Part shown: positions 10,288 through 20,404 of the stretch, piece after piece
How the letters are laid out: the number at the start of each line of letters is the position of its first letter
How positions within the stretch are numbered: position 1 is the first letter of the stretch
Origin: Asterias rubens
Taxonomy: Eukaryota > Echinodermata > Asteroidea > Forcipulatida > Asteriidae
Assembly (NCBI RefSeq): GCF_902459465.1
Contig: NC_047067.1
Location: 16,118,151-16,182,150, forward strand
Reading direction: 5' to 3'
Length of the DNA: 64,000 nt
Translations under genes and position numbers: made by a program
Notes under the pieces: model-generated
Databases searched by the model: none
Seen by the model: the letters and a program-made list of their open reading frames with translations, nothing else
Told to the model about the DNA's origin: nothing

Positions 10288-10632
10288 GTTTAAAAAAACA
10301 CTTGGATTTTACAATATGTATGTATGGTCAGATTTAAATGAACTTAACACCGCCGCCGCACACCCCTAAATGTAAGCCCACTGACCTACTGCATGCCACT
10401 GACTTAAATACTATTATTATATTGTTAGTGTCAATAAAAAAAAGTAAATACAAAACACAGAATTTGTTCATACGTATGACATCACAAGCAACTTAGAACT
10501 TGGTTCTGACGTAATAATGATTTTGTTTTTACAACCGTCAGTCATAGATTGATCGGCCGCGCGTGCGCGTACTCCACTGCCTGTGAAGAAAACATACGCG
10601 CTCATCATGGACGCGCTAAAAAGTCAAGTGGC

Positions 10633-11130
10633 CCGGTGTGGCGGTTTCAACTTTCCGCTGTGTTCAGTTTTCCGAATGACCAAATACGGTAGCATTACGT
10701 CATGCGATGCCTGCGCACAGCAAGCGAAAGTAGTCCATTTTTAGTGCCGTATTGAGTCATCCTCTACCCTCCGGTAGCTGTCATGGCGGCGTCCACGAGT
10801 CGAGTACAACTAGCGGCAAACGCGTGGATCGTATGAGTTGTTTTTTATGCAAGCAGAGTGTGACCTGCCTAAAGTTGTACCCATGAATACATGTAAAGAT
10901 GGGGCAAGAGATTATGTGACTACACAGAAAAGAATCGTAATATAAACAATTTGGGGGTCACTGCTGAGAGAACTACAGTACTCGCCAGGGTACTCGCGGC
11001 GGTATCTGACAGGTCACCCGAAAAAACTGAACACGCCGGAAAGCTAAAACCGTTCGAACAACGTGATGATATGTCCGACTACGTCACCCGGAAAACTGAA
11101 CACGGCGGAAGACTGAAACCGTCACACCGG
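10633..11130. mobile_element. Terminal-inverted-repeat element CCGGTGTGGCGGTTTC
   Basis: The left end CCGGTGTGGCGGTTTC is mirrored at the right as GAAACCGTCACACCGG. The 46 bp arms both contain TTCAGTTTTCCG. A second partial arm copy lies at about 11008-11055. The interior is CpG-rich and contains a possible first exon at 10783. Confidence 0.6.
10783..10830 (+). CDS. Possible first exon of a plus-strand gene
   Basis: ATGGCGGCG opens a 16-codon frame (MAASTSRVQLAANAWI) ending at ATC|gtatgag, a good donor, in a CpG-rich stretch 0.5 kb from the divergent EF-hand gene start. It could belong to the exons at 13204-13745, but the phases do not join directly, so a middle exon would be needed. It also lies inside an apparent transposon. 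Confidence 0.3.
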
Positions 11131-11369
11131 GCCCAATTTCATGGCTCTGCTTACCGTAAGCACAGAATCGGCGCTTACGGAAGCAGGGAATTCTGTGCTT
11201 ATACGGCAAGCGTATTTTCACGGGTTAGCGGCGAATTTTGGCTTCTGCGCGTGCGTACTTCACATTACTAGGCATTCTACGCTTACAAGGCTAGCACAGA
11301 AATTCAGCGCTTGCACGTGAGCGGGGAATCGTGATCGTAAGCGCAGAATTCAGCGGTAAGCATGGGCCC
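11129..11369. mobile_element. GGGCCC-ended fold-back element, copy 2
   Basis: It begins GGGCCCAATTTCATGGCTCT and ends GGTAAGCATGGGCCC. Between are several inverted pairs of CGTAAGCGCAGAATTC-like words. It abuts the previous element with overlapping ends. Confidence 0.65.
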
Positions 11370-11399
11370 TGGTCACTTGGCCTTGAATCATTCCTTTAA

Positions 11400-11647
11400 C
11401 TTTCATCTTTAGCTCCCTGGGGAGTATACAGCCTTGAGCAACAAATGCGCTACTCGGCTAAACCAATCACAAGAACCATCTCTGCCCTCACAGTTACCCA
11501 CTTAACCCTGGGTGGCGGAGAGAAGCATTTATAATGAAGTGTGTTGCTCAGTGACACAAGTGTCACGACCGGGATTCGAACCCACACACTTCTGAACAGA
11601 ATTACCTGAGCTTGAATTCGGCGCTCTTAGCCGTTCGGCCACGACAC
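11400..11647 (-). mobile_element. tRNA-derived SINE, copy 1
   Basis: Reading the minus strand from 11647, a tRNA-like head has an A box (GTGGCCGAACGGCTAAGAGC) and a B box (GGTTCGAATCCCG, complement of 11570-11582). A body with CTTGTGATTGGTTTAGCCGA follows. The head resembles Leu/Ser tRNA. Related copies lie at 14690-15010 and 26470-26690. Confidence 0.75.
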
Positions 11648-11939
11648 AAAAAATCTAATCTAATAAGTGTGTATGTATTATGCGCAATTTTCAGAACAAT
11701 TTAATATGTAGACCTACACTACAGATGCGAATCACAAAAGTAAATTTGTTAAGAATATTTAAAAATTGAATATACACTGAACAATACAAGTACAGAAGTT
11801 AAAAACAGCCGACATAAATTAGACATCAACCGACCAAAAGCCATTTAACAAAAAGCCTCCCGAGATAAATATGTCTTGAGCAACGTTTTGAATGTATACA
11901 TCTATATGACTAAAGTAGAGACCAACTTCCTACCCGCGG

Positions 11940-12110
11940 CGCTGCGATATCCGACTATCCCACCTCGCCCCCTCGAGGACGAGGTTGCGCTGGATGTTTG
12001 CGATCATCGCTAACACACTCTTGCGATGAGATCGCAAACCTCAAATCCATCGCAATTGCGATGTCGCTAATTCTGCGTTTCACTAAAGTCATCGCAATTG
12101 CGATGACGTT
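11940..12110. repeat. Palindromic CATCGCAATTGCGATG stretch
   Basis: Two exact 16 bp palindromes (12048-12063 and 12090-12105) follow further ATCGCAAAC and TTGCGATGA words. The stretch before them (CCCGCGGCGCTGCG, CTCGAGGACGAGGTTG) recurs at 41948-42016, marking a dispersed repeat. Confidence 0.5.
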
Positions 12111-12570
12111 AAAAGGGGAATAAAGTTTTTGTACGAGGCTAATAGTAGTGACCTTTGACATCCCGCAACAAAATCGTCAGTCGTCGCTCGAAATGAAATG
12201 GCATTGTGCAGTTTATATGTAAGTCGTTGTCATGTTGGTGCATACGAACTATTGTGGACGATGTTTAGGCATTCATTTACAAAGGGTTAAAGCATTTATA
12301 GGCCTATGGCCTCTATTATAATTTTAGATTTTAATAAACAGTTTTCGTAAATCTGTTGTTACGGTGGGGTTGATGAAAATTCTGACATATCTGTCTAATA
12401 ATAAACCATAAACTTATACACAACAAATACTTTACTGGTATGTAAACCATAACAGGATTTGGCAACAGTTTCTATGGTTTACATCTAATTGCTGTAAACC
12501 ATGGTAAAAACATGCCTTAAAAGTGTCAAACAATTAATGGACAAACGTTGCCCCATACAATCACTCCATA

Positions 12571-12735
12571 TCCGGATGTACTCCTAGAACTATTGCGGTT
12601 TCGTCTGCTATCGTCTCCCATATTGCGGTTTCGTCTGCTATCGTCTCCCATATTGCGGTTTCGTCTGCTATCGTCTCCCGTTACTGGAGACGATAGCAGA
12701 TAAAACCGAAATAGTTCTAGGAGTAATCCGGATGA
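12571..12735. mobile_element. Fold-back element with 30 bp tandem repeat
   Basis: ATCCGGAT-type ends flank CTCCTAGAACTATT and its inverse. The left arm carries three exact copies of a 30 bp unit (12591-12680, TATTGCGGTTTCGTCTGCTA and on), while the right arm holds only one inverted copy. The arm was therefore expanded after formation. Confidence 0.65.
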
Positions 12736-13203
12736 TGGTAATCTAGCTTACTCGCCCACGAAAATGTCATCCTCGGGCAAGGTCACCCCAATAAATAATA
12801 TATAAACAGATCATCTCCCAACGCCTGCCTATTCACAATTATTTATTTTCAATTTCATCTATGAATGAAAATAATGTGTGTAAGCAAAATACCGCTTTTC
12901 ATCCATGAACCCTTTAGTATTAAGCCATTTGACTCACACCACTTCCCAGTCATGATCTTTCCGAGTTTTCATTGTAAAAAAACAAACTCTTTAAGTTTGC
13001 TTCAGTGACCATGGCGACTTGAGAAATAATTTGCCGGGGTCGGGGGTCGACAATGCTAGGGGCGAGCTTGCCAGGGGGCGCCTTTGTTGAAGGTACATTT
13101 TTCGGGGCGGTCTTGTTTCCTAGGTTGAGAGTTGTCAATAGATGTAGATTTGGGCTACAAAATTAATAACAAGTCCTGCTTTTTCTTTTTGCTTTTTAAT
13201 CAG

Positions 13204-13372
13204 CCTTGGAGAAGCGTGTAGTCTATATTGCGGCAATACTGTTCAAGTTGGAGGCAGCAAATCGGCTGGAGTATACGACCCAGGCCTGCACTGAGAAAGC
13301 ATCCATATGGAACCAAGATTTTCTCAAAGGAACAGGGGTCGAACCATGTACTGTCAAAGATCTTCATTTTGT
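13204..13372 (+). pseudogene. Exon-like segment of an unidentified gene
   Basis: The acceptor tttttaatcag|CC opens a long frame beginning LEKRVVYIAAILFKLEAANR and containing CTEKASIWNQDFLKGTG. The composition is strongly protein-like. It is cut on the right by a TTAA-family MITE (about 13371-13560), and no clean donor is visible before the break. The following open frame at 13592 is probably the same gene. I do not recognise the protein. Confidence 0.5.
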
Positions 13373-13560
13373 TGGGATTCGAGTACTTTTTCAAAATTAT
13401 TTTTGTGACATTGTTCTACTCATTTCTCAAAGACTACAGCACCTCAGTAAGTAATATTTTAAGGGAGGCTTTCTACTATCATTATCTTCAAACTGTGGAA
13501 GTGTAATGTAAATTTGTGGACATTGTGTTTTGTGTTAGAAAAGAGTACATAGACCCTTAA
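13371..13560. mobile_element. Internally deleted copy of the 32787 MITE
   Basis: GAGTACTTTTTCAAAAT at the left and TTTCTCAAAGACTACAGC through GTACATAGACCCTTAA at the right match the 32787-33209 element. The middle is missing. It separates two exon-like frames. Confidence 0.6.
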
Positions 13561-13591
13561 AACCACGTTATGACAGGTGTGGACAGATCAG

Positions 13592-13745
13592 GTCAGTAAA
13601 ATCTAACGTGGATGTCACTTTAAAAGCAACTCTAGAAAGTCTTGATCTGTACACACTTCGACAAATTAACCCAGACGCTTGTATATTTTCTCTCCTTCCA
13701 AAAGAAGATGATAAGGAAACAGTCACCTTCAGAAAACGAAAATAA
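13592..13745 (+). CDS. 3'-terminal exon-like frame, unidentified gene
   Basis: An open frame containing NVDVTLKATLESLDLYTLRQ and LLPKEDDKETVTF ends at TAA (13743-13745). Possible acceptors are cag at 13589-13591 or 13594-13596. The frame is also open back to about 13562, so it may be a continuation of the 13204 segment with a MITE inserted. It has a well-formed charged C-terminus. The family is unknown. Confidence 0.5.
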
Positions 13746-13912
13746 CATGAAAATTAGGCGGGAACAACAATAAAGAAGGTCCAACAATGAGATCAAGCTG
13801 TGTGCACAACAATATTAATTTCATTTTTTTGAAACAGTTCAAATAAATGTACAGTTTTTTAGCAAAATATAGGACAATAATATGTTTTAAATACATTTGT
13901 TCCTCAGAGAGG

Positions 13913-13990
13913 TTAAAGGCACTGGACACTATTGGTAGTTACTCAAACTAATTGTTAGCATAAAACTAACTTGGTAACAAGCAATTTTCT
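13913..13990. mobile_element. TTAA-family MITE, left end only
   Basis: TTAAAGGCACTGGACACTAT followed by TAGTTACTCAAA and TTAGCATAAAA matches the first 75 bp of the 25095 element. Confidence 0.6.
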
Positions 13991-14091
13991 TATTAAATTT
14001 TGATGGCGAAGAACCATTCAATGATCAATGTATCATATGAAAGTTGATAACTTTTCCTACCCCTACCAAATAGCAATGTATGTACCACATT

Positions 14092-14295
14092 GAGAGGGGC
14101 TATCTCGCCTGTCCTGCAGTTGTGCATGGAACTATAAACTAATGATGAACCCACCACTCGGTGACCTACACCCTGGGCACCCTCGCATCTACATCCTGGA
14201 AGGGCATGTCCATGCCTGGGATGTAGGTTATCATGTGGTGGGTTCATCAGTTAATATTTCCATGCACAGCCGCAGGACAGATGAGATAGCCCCTT
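14092..14295. mobile_element. Fold-back element
   Basis: The left arm (GAGGGGCTATCTCGCCTGTC and on, with GATGAACCCACCAC) and right arm (GTGGTGGGTTCATCA to GAGATAGCCCC) are inverted copies of about 75 bp. The centre has CATGCCTGGGATGTAGGT. Confidence 0.6.
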
Positions 14296-14689
14296 TAATT
14301 TGTGACCTTAAATTTTGACCAAACTATGGCAATGCATCTTTAAAAACAAATTTATTAGTGTATTACTTGCACATATTTTTTAACAAAGATAATTTATTCC
14401 ACCTTTAATCTTGAAGTCTAAATATGTGTAATTTTAAAAAATTATATTTTACATATAAATAATTTATAATAAATAAATTTGGATAATATGAATAAATAAT
14501 TTAAAACGAATACAACCGTGTTTGTATCCTGATTTGATTTGGTTTGTGAATGTGCATGCATGATCAATTACTGTAGGGTCTTTTTAGACATCATAGAAAC
14601 AAATTGAAATCCACAAATATTTGATGTATTGTGTTGTAGCTGCAGCTGAATATCAAAATCAAACCTGCATCAACCCATAATAGTAATAA

Positions 14690-15010
14690 CCAGTTTTTAT
14701 GGAGTGCTTTTCACACCCATAGGGCGTCTCAAAGCACTTCCAACATTATTCCCCCTGGTCATCACTGTGCATTAATTCAGTTCTCAAACCATCTCAGCTC
14801 CATGAGAAGTATAAAGCATGTGAAACAATAACAAATAATTGTATGTGCTACTCGGCTAAATCAATCACAAGAACCATCTCTGCCATCACAGGTATCGATT
14901 TACCCTGGGTGGAGAGAAGCAATTAAAGTTAACTGTCTTGCTCAGGGAAACAAGTGTCACGACAAGGATTCGAACCCACACTGCTGAACAGAAGCACCAG
15001 AGCTAGTCTA
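14690..15010 (-). mobile_element. tRNA-derived SINE, copy 2
   Basis: The minus strand carries a B box (GGATTCGAACC complement near 14970) and the same body words as copy 1, plus a 3' part containing GCGCTTTGAG-like sequence. The A box end is damaged. Confidence 0.6.
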
Positions 15011-15190
15011 TTTAAACCTTGTTTCCTCTTTACCCACATAATTCTATTTAACAAGTGTTGTGATGTAGAGTAGCTGTCTGTTTGTGCTCGAAGTTTGAGA
15101 TCTGATGTGTGTTGTAAACAATTCAAAACAGTTGATTATTACTGTAGCTTTCCTCAATTTAATTTATTTCTTGAAAGCTTTTGGAAGATA

Positions 15191-15470
15191 TCTTCTTGCT
15201 GTGTGTCTGTTAGGCCATGTAATCAATGGATTCAAGCAAGACGACATCTTCTTGCTGTGTGTCTGTTAGGCCATGTGATCAATGGATTCAAGCAAGACGA
15301 CATCTTCTTGCTGTGTGTCTGTTAGGCCATGTGATCAATGGATTCAAGCAAGACGACATCTTCTTGCTGTGTGTCTGTTAGGCCATGTGATCAATGGATT
15401 CAAGCAAGACGACATCTTCTTGCTGTGTGTCTGTTAGGCCATGTGATCAATGGATTCAAGCAAGACGACA
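15191..15470. repeat. 56 bp tandem repeat, five copies
   Basis: Units start TCTTCTTGCTGTGTGTCTGT at 15191, 15247, 15303, 15359 and 15415. They are nearly identical; the first has one substitution (TAATC for TGATC). Since 56 is not a multiple of three, the repeat opens different frames in successive copies, and the ORFs over it are artefacts. Confidence 0.9.
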
Positions 15471-15589
15471 TGTTTTTTATCCACAAACTACATATTTTAG
15501 AAGCACTCGATCTCATTGTAAGCCTCCTTCTCCCGACTAGGCCATCCATCGACTTGTCTTGACCCCAAGTCGAGTTGTCCGATGGTTGA

Positions 15590-15690
15590 ATAAATCATCC
15601 GTCGAGTTCCGAACCGTTGAGTTGTCTGAACCATCGAGTTGTCCGAACGGACGAGTTGTCCGGCGGACGAGTTGTCTGGTCTCCGTTCTC
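15590..15690. repeat. Decayed GAGTTGTCCG short tandem repeat
   Basis: Six or so variants of CGAGTTGTCCGAAC are spaced 15-22 bp apart. They are the reverse complement of the GACGGACAACTC units of the array at 59505-59735. Confidence 0.6.
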
Positions 15691-15699
15691 CTGGTCACA

Positions 15700-16740
15700 A
15701 GGCGGACATGGGTTCGGGTTATTACATTCTGACTTTTAAAACGATCAGTTCATTGGCAAGTGACGGTAACCCTTCTTTATACTTTGCGAGCAAAATGTGG
15801 ATACATGAAAATGTGTGATACTCGTGTTGTGGGACTGTGTGTGAAAATGAAAGAAAAAATGCACTATTCTCTATATAATTCTCTACACCATTTTTGGGAG
15901 GTAGATGGAACAGGAAGAAAATGTGTGATGTCTCAAATTTATTATTATGAGAAAACTGGCAGTTCTGTGTGACATTGTTTCCAATATGAATAATCCAACC
16001 ATCGAGGAAAACGCTAACTAACAACATGTCCTTGCTAACAATAACACGGAAATAATGAATGATTTACCAGACACAAAGTGGTCACACCATGCATGCATGC
16101 ATGCATATCCGGTCATCATCATGATCATGTCGTGAAGGTTGCCAATCTATTCTATGCCTGTTGCGCTGGCGGACGTGTTTCGGCATCTATCCATGCTTTA
16201 TTTTGATCCTAAAACTTGTCAACTTCAGGGAAGCGAAAGAACTTTAACCCTTCTTTTGATCCGAACCAATTTTTGCAGCAACAGCGGCTAAGAACCATGA
16301 TTATTCGAATGTAAAGTTCGTATCTGTATACATTTACACACAAGTAAACAAACTTTTGCCAACCAAGATGGCGGAATTGTTTTGTCACGTGACTTGTGAC
16401 GTGTCAAAAGAAAGGTCTATAGGTTCTTTATGTCTGTGGGGCAAACAACTTGGTCGATTTGCACCGTCAAAACGCGATTTCCAGAGTTGACTATTAGAAA
16501 AACCAAGATGGCCGCTCTTCCCTTTTCCCTTCCCTGGGAATAAACTTTTTAATTTTCGAGCCACCCCGAAAAGCCGAATTAGCGTGATTACTTCTTGCGA
16601 ATATCCCCACCCGAGTGTGCTGATGCAGATTTGAACTCCGCCACTGATAATGATTTGGGAGTAATCGACAATTTTTTGTCAAATTATGACGTCACTTTTG
16701 CACCAAAAAATTGTAATTCCCAAGGTTTTGCCAATTTTGC
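15700..16740. other. No gene recognised
   Basis: A 70-codon frame (15760-15972) and a short minus frame have no recognisable motif. A CATG microsatellite (ATGCATGCATGCATGCAT) lies near 16090. Confidence 0.4.
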
Positions 16741-16744
16741 CATG

Positions 16745-17035
16745 AGCACTGTTTATCGAAAAACTATGTTTATCGACTGATAAACACAGTTTTACGCCGA
16801 CGCCAGATACCCAATAATTCGATAAACAGTGTTTATCAAGTGATAAACCTTGTTTATCAAGTGATAAACACGGTTTATCGAAAAACAGTGTTTATCGGTC
16901 GATAAACACAGTTTCACGCCGACGCCAGATGCCCAATAATTTGATAAACAGTGTTTATCAAGTTTATCGGCGATAAACTTAGTTTATCGGCGATAAACAC
17001 TGTTTATCGAATTATTGGGCATATGGCTTGCCATA
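16745..17035. repeat. CGATAAAC palindrome array, copy 2 (inverted)
   Basis: The same CGATAAAC/GTTTATCG palindromes as at 8595-8942 occur here in opposite orientation, ending GGGCATATGGCTTGCCATAC. Two internal ACGCCGACGCCAGAT words precede CCCAATAATTTGATAAAC, so at least two units are joined. Confidence 0.8.
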
Positions 17036-17187
17036 CGCGTCATACGATGCATTTTGCATCATGATGCAACTAATGGCAATTCAAGAATAACAAGATCGGA
17101 GGTAGTGTGTTTACAAAATAGGTATTGGGGCTTTGGTGAAAACGGGTTGGGGCAAATGGAGATACTTTTTTGTAACCAATATTGGCC

Positions 17188-17209
17188 TATATATATATAT
17201 ATATATATA
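17188..17209. repeat. AT dinucleotide microsatellite
   Basis: About ten AT units. Confidence 0.9.
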
Positions 17210-17499
17210 AACTTATTGACCGAAAAAAAATGCGTATTTACACTTTATTTACAGAATAAGTCCGGTTTGATTCTCTGTGCTTGCAGTGTGTGTCATCGCT
17301 TTTGCAAAGCTTTAAAATTATACTAACGGGATTATACAAGCCTGCTAGAAAACTCTACGTATAAAATGCTGCACGTGTAGCGTTGTGTACAGGGCTGGGC
17401 AGGGTTAAAGTGGCTGGGCAGGGTCACAATACAAATCACTCTGGCAAACCACCCTGGCAAACCACCCATCCAAAGTTAAGACAAATCTAGTGCTTTGTG

Positions 17500-18400
17500 A
17501 AATCGTACACTAACCAGTGTCCGTCTTTTTTCCGTTTCGGCAATATGTGTCAATCCCATCCAGTGTTTTCCAGTTTCCAGCGGGTCCCGATAATGGTTCT
17601 TTCCCAGTCCGGTTTATATCCCGTCTCATTTATTTTGTTCCCGTTTAGTTTATTATTTTCCTGTCCTGTATCGTTTTCAAGTCCCATTTCTTTTTCCCCT
17701 CACCAGTCCGGTTCATTTTTCCCGACTTCCCTGTCCAACCGTGTGCCCCTTCTCTATCCCGTCCCATATCTCACCCACGCCTCCATGCCTCCCGTCCCGC
17801 GATCCCGTGCGTTGGCATTGCTCTTTGCTTGCCACTATTTGCCCATAACTCATATTTTCCAGTTTCGCGCGGGTCCCGTTTGTGGTTCTTTCTCGTTTAA
17901 TGGGCTTGATCCCCCCATTCAGTTTAATATTTTCCTGTTTCATGGCCCATGTCATGATAGTCCCTTTTCATTTTTCCAATCCCTACCCCAGCCCAGTTAA
18001 TTTTCCACGTCATTTTATTTTTGCCGTTCCCCCGCTCGTCCCCCATTACACAGACATACCAATTTGTGCCCCTTCCTCCTGTCCCCATCCTAAATCTAAC
18101 CCGTACTTCCTTCCCTACATCCCGGCCGTGAATTGTTCTTTGCACCTTTTTCCGGCCCAGGTGGTTCTCCGTTTCGTGTATTTTTCTCTGTCCAGTTTAT
18201 TTTTCCTTGTCTAATGTCATCATTAGTCCCTTTTTCTTTTTCCCCTTGCCGTATTATTTTTCCCAGCCCTTTTACTATGTTCCCTTAATTTTTTGCCGTT
18301 CCCCCGCCCCTTCCAACAGACGTACCACACTGCGTGCCCCTTCCTTCCCACAACGTGGTCTAATAACCCCCCACCAGCCTTCGTCCCGTCGTCGTGCCTA
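17500..18400. repeat. Degenerate CCCGTTTATTT-type repeat block
   Basis: Short pyrimidine-rich words (TCCCGTTT, TTTATTTTCC, GTTTCGCGCGGGTCCCG, GCCCATAACTCAT) recur irregularly. The same words lie reversed at 53920-54150, 54950-55990 and 57000-57240. The 167-codon open frame inside is proline/serine/phenylalanine-rich low-complexity sequence and not a gene. Confidence 0.6.
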
Positions 18401-18405
18401 GGTAT

Positions 18406-18632
18406 TGCGCAATCATTAGTCTTGGTGCAAGACGTTTCTCGTTTCCTTATCACGCACACCGCGGCCAATTCACCGACAGCGCGCGCAACGACTCACCTTA
18501 CTTATAGTCCACTCTCCGGCAGTGAGTGGACTTATAAGTCAGGTGAGTCGTTGCGCGCGCTGTCAGTGAATTGGCCGCGGTGTGTGTGAAAAGGAAACGA
18601 GAAACGTCTTGCACCAAGACTACGCAATCATT
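18406..18632. mobile_element. AGTCTTGGTGCAAGACG fold-back, copy 1
   Basis: Arms of about 110 bp are nearly perfect: GCGCAATCATTAGTCTTGGT on the left returns at the right. They meet at a short CACTCTCCGGCAGTG centre. A shorter relative with the same ends is at 28510-28630. Confidence 0.75.
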
Positions 18633-19070
18633 TGCTAGCGTGTTTTGGGTACACTAGTTTTTAAAAATAGGTGATGTCACAATATTAAATAAGAAAAGAT
18701 AACATGAATACCGCTGAAATGCTCTCTTTAACAGCACAGATAACATAACAGTACTTAATGTAAGAGCATATTCAATTGTTAAACTGGTTAGTTTTACATA
18801 AAATGCCTAAACATTTTACCGAAATTTTCCGTTGGCTTATTGCAGCGGCCAACGTATATAAATGGGTCCAGGCGGGAGTTTTGTTACAAAACGTCACCCC
18901 TAAATGGCTATAAACATCGACATAATGTGAACAAAATTATCGTTCATCCTCTGATTTTTTTCACTAAATGTTGTGATGAGGGATAGATCTTTCATTCCTG
19001 AAAGTTTAAACAAAATCCCTCCGTACATCCTCTGGATATTTGACGTTTTTTGAGAGGTATTTTTGAGAAA

Positions 19071-19139
19071 ATGGTTTCTGCCTATACTTGGTTTCCACGC
19101 AAACGACCGTCTGTTGACGGACGGGAACATTCAACGCAG
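19071..19139 (+). CDS. Possible first exon, weak
   Basis: ATG opens 23 codons (MVSAYTWFPRKRPSVDGREH and on) ending CAG|gtaatg. A TATATAAAT word lies about 210 bp upstream (near 18855). No partner exon could be assigned with confidence. Confidence 0.2.
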
Positions 19140-19199
19140 GTAATGTTAATTCTGAGGCAAGCGCACATCTTAAACATAATATGTAAGACATGTCGTTTA

Positions 19200-20400
19200 C
19201 GCCAATTATATTTTGCTTATTAAATTACTAAAGCAGTTGGCAATGCAAAAAAAATCATTTACGATGTTTTCTAGTGTTGACATTGGGTGAATTAACACTA
19301 TTTAGAGATAAACGCACCCTTTGATTAAATGGACCCGTCCAGGCAGTCTCAACGGCCGCGCCTCTGCGTTCAAAGGGTAAAACGTATTCGAAATCTTTTA
19401 GGTTTATACCATAGAGCTATATATAAACTGCGCCAATAAAGTATCTAAACACTTACAAATGGTCAGATATATCGGAACCTGAAACAGTATGCCAAAAAAT
19501 AATTATTCATTTCGTGTCACCGTTAATTTCTGCACATTTTGACACACCTTGTGTTGCGCTACGATGTTGTTTGGTGGATTTACGGGCACTTGAGTTCTTG
19601 CATGTAGTCTAGCAACGTTATGCAAGGCCAAGCCTAGACCCAACAACAGTGGGTGCTAGTCTACTCCTTTTTTCCCCTTTTTAAAACAACAAATATTATT
19701 GACAAACGCAGCTGGATTTTTATTATTTTAAGGGTAAACATGGGAGGTCGAAATTAGAGAGTACGGCCCCCAGTTACTTTTTACTTTGTCTACGCTGGGC
19801 TCTGTTATTAAAAATATTATAACATTGCAATAACATTATCCCCGAGGCAAATTAAATTAACAACTTGTTTACCTCACAAAGGCATGAATTGGAGTTTGGA
19901 TGTCAGTTGCTCCGCTTCACCTTTACTTCCCAGATTTTCCTCCTCACTTTATCTCGCGGAAATCTATAAAATCTCAAACCAGTTCCACTCCTGTTCGTGC
20001 AAGCACTACAACCCGTCATTTTGCCTGCGAGAGTGTGATCTCATCCGACGATTTGACATCATACATGTAGGCCTTTGCATTGTATGTTGTCATGTCGTCC
20101 GTTCGGTTTCGTCGTTTGTGTTGTGTGTGTACGTACGTATATAGCGCTAGCGTTTTAAGGTTATTTTTTTTTTGACCGAAAATGGCGCCCAGCAACCACG
20201 TGACCAAAATAACTGGTCCCCCCATGTCGCAACTCTCCCAATATACGGCTCTGCTGTATGTACGCGCGAAGTTACTGGACGGTCGCGCTGTGACTGTGAC
20301 ATCACAAAGGACGCCTGCACTCAATCACAAAGTTATACACGCTCGCGCTTTGACTGTGACGTCACAAAGAACGCATATCCCCAACCCACGGGTACCCCTT
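19200..20400. other. No gene recognised; GC-box and CRE-like words near 20200-20380
   Basis: Short ORFs lack motifs. GACTGTGACGTCAC and GCTCGCGCTTTGACTGTGAC near 20340 contain the palindrome TGACGTCA. The second word recurs inverted near 42160, so this part is a dispersed repeat, perhaps the flank of the following retroelement. Confidence 0.35.
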
Positions 20401-20404
20401 ATCT

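Noticed and set aside
12950..13138. Minus frame with TKAPPGKLAPSIVDPRPRQI
   Set aside because: Somewhat protein-like, with a possible acceptor, but no donor, start or partner exon was found. Too short to support.
15095..15562. Frames with repeated LLGHVINGFKQDD words
   Set aside because: Product of the 56 bp tandem repeat; it shifts frame each unit and has no start or splice context.
17497..18000. 167-codon plus-strand open frame
   Set aside because: Same reason: it lies in the TCCCGTTT repeat block and reads as proline/serine/phenylalanine runs with no domain.
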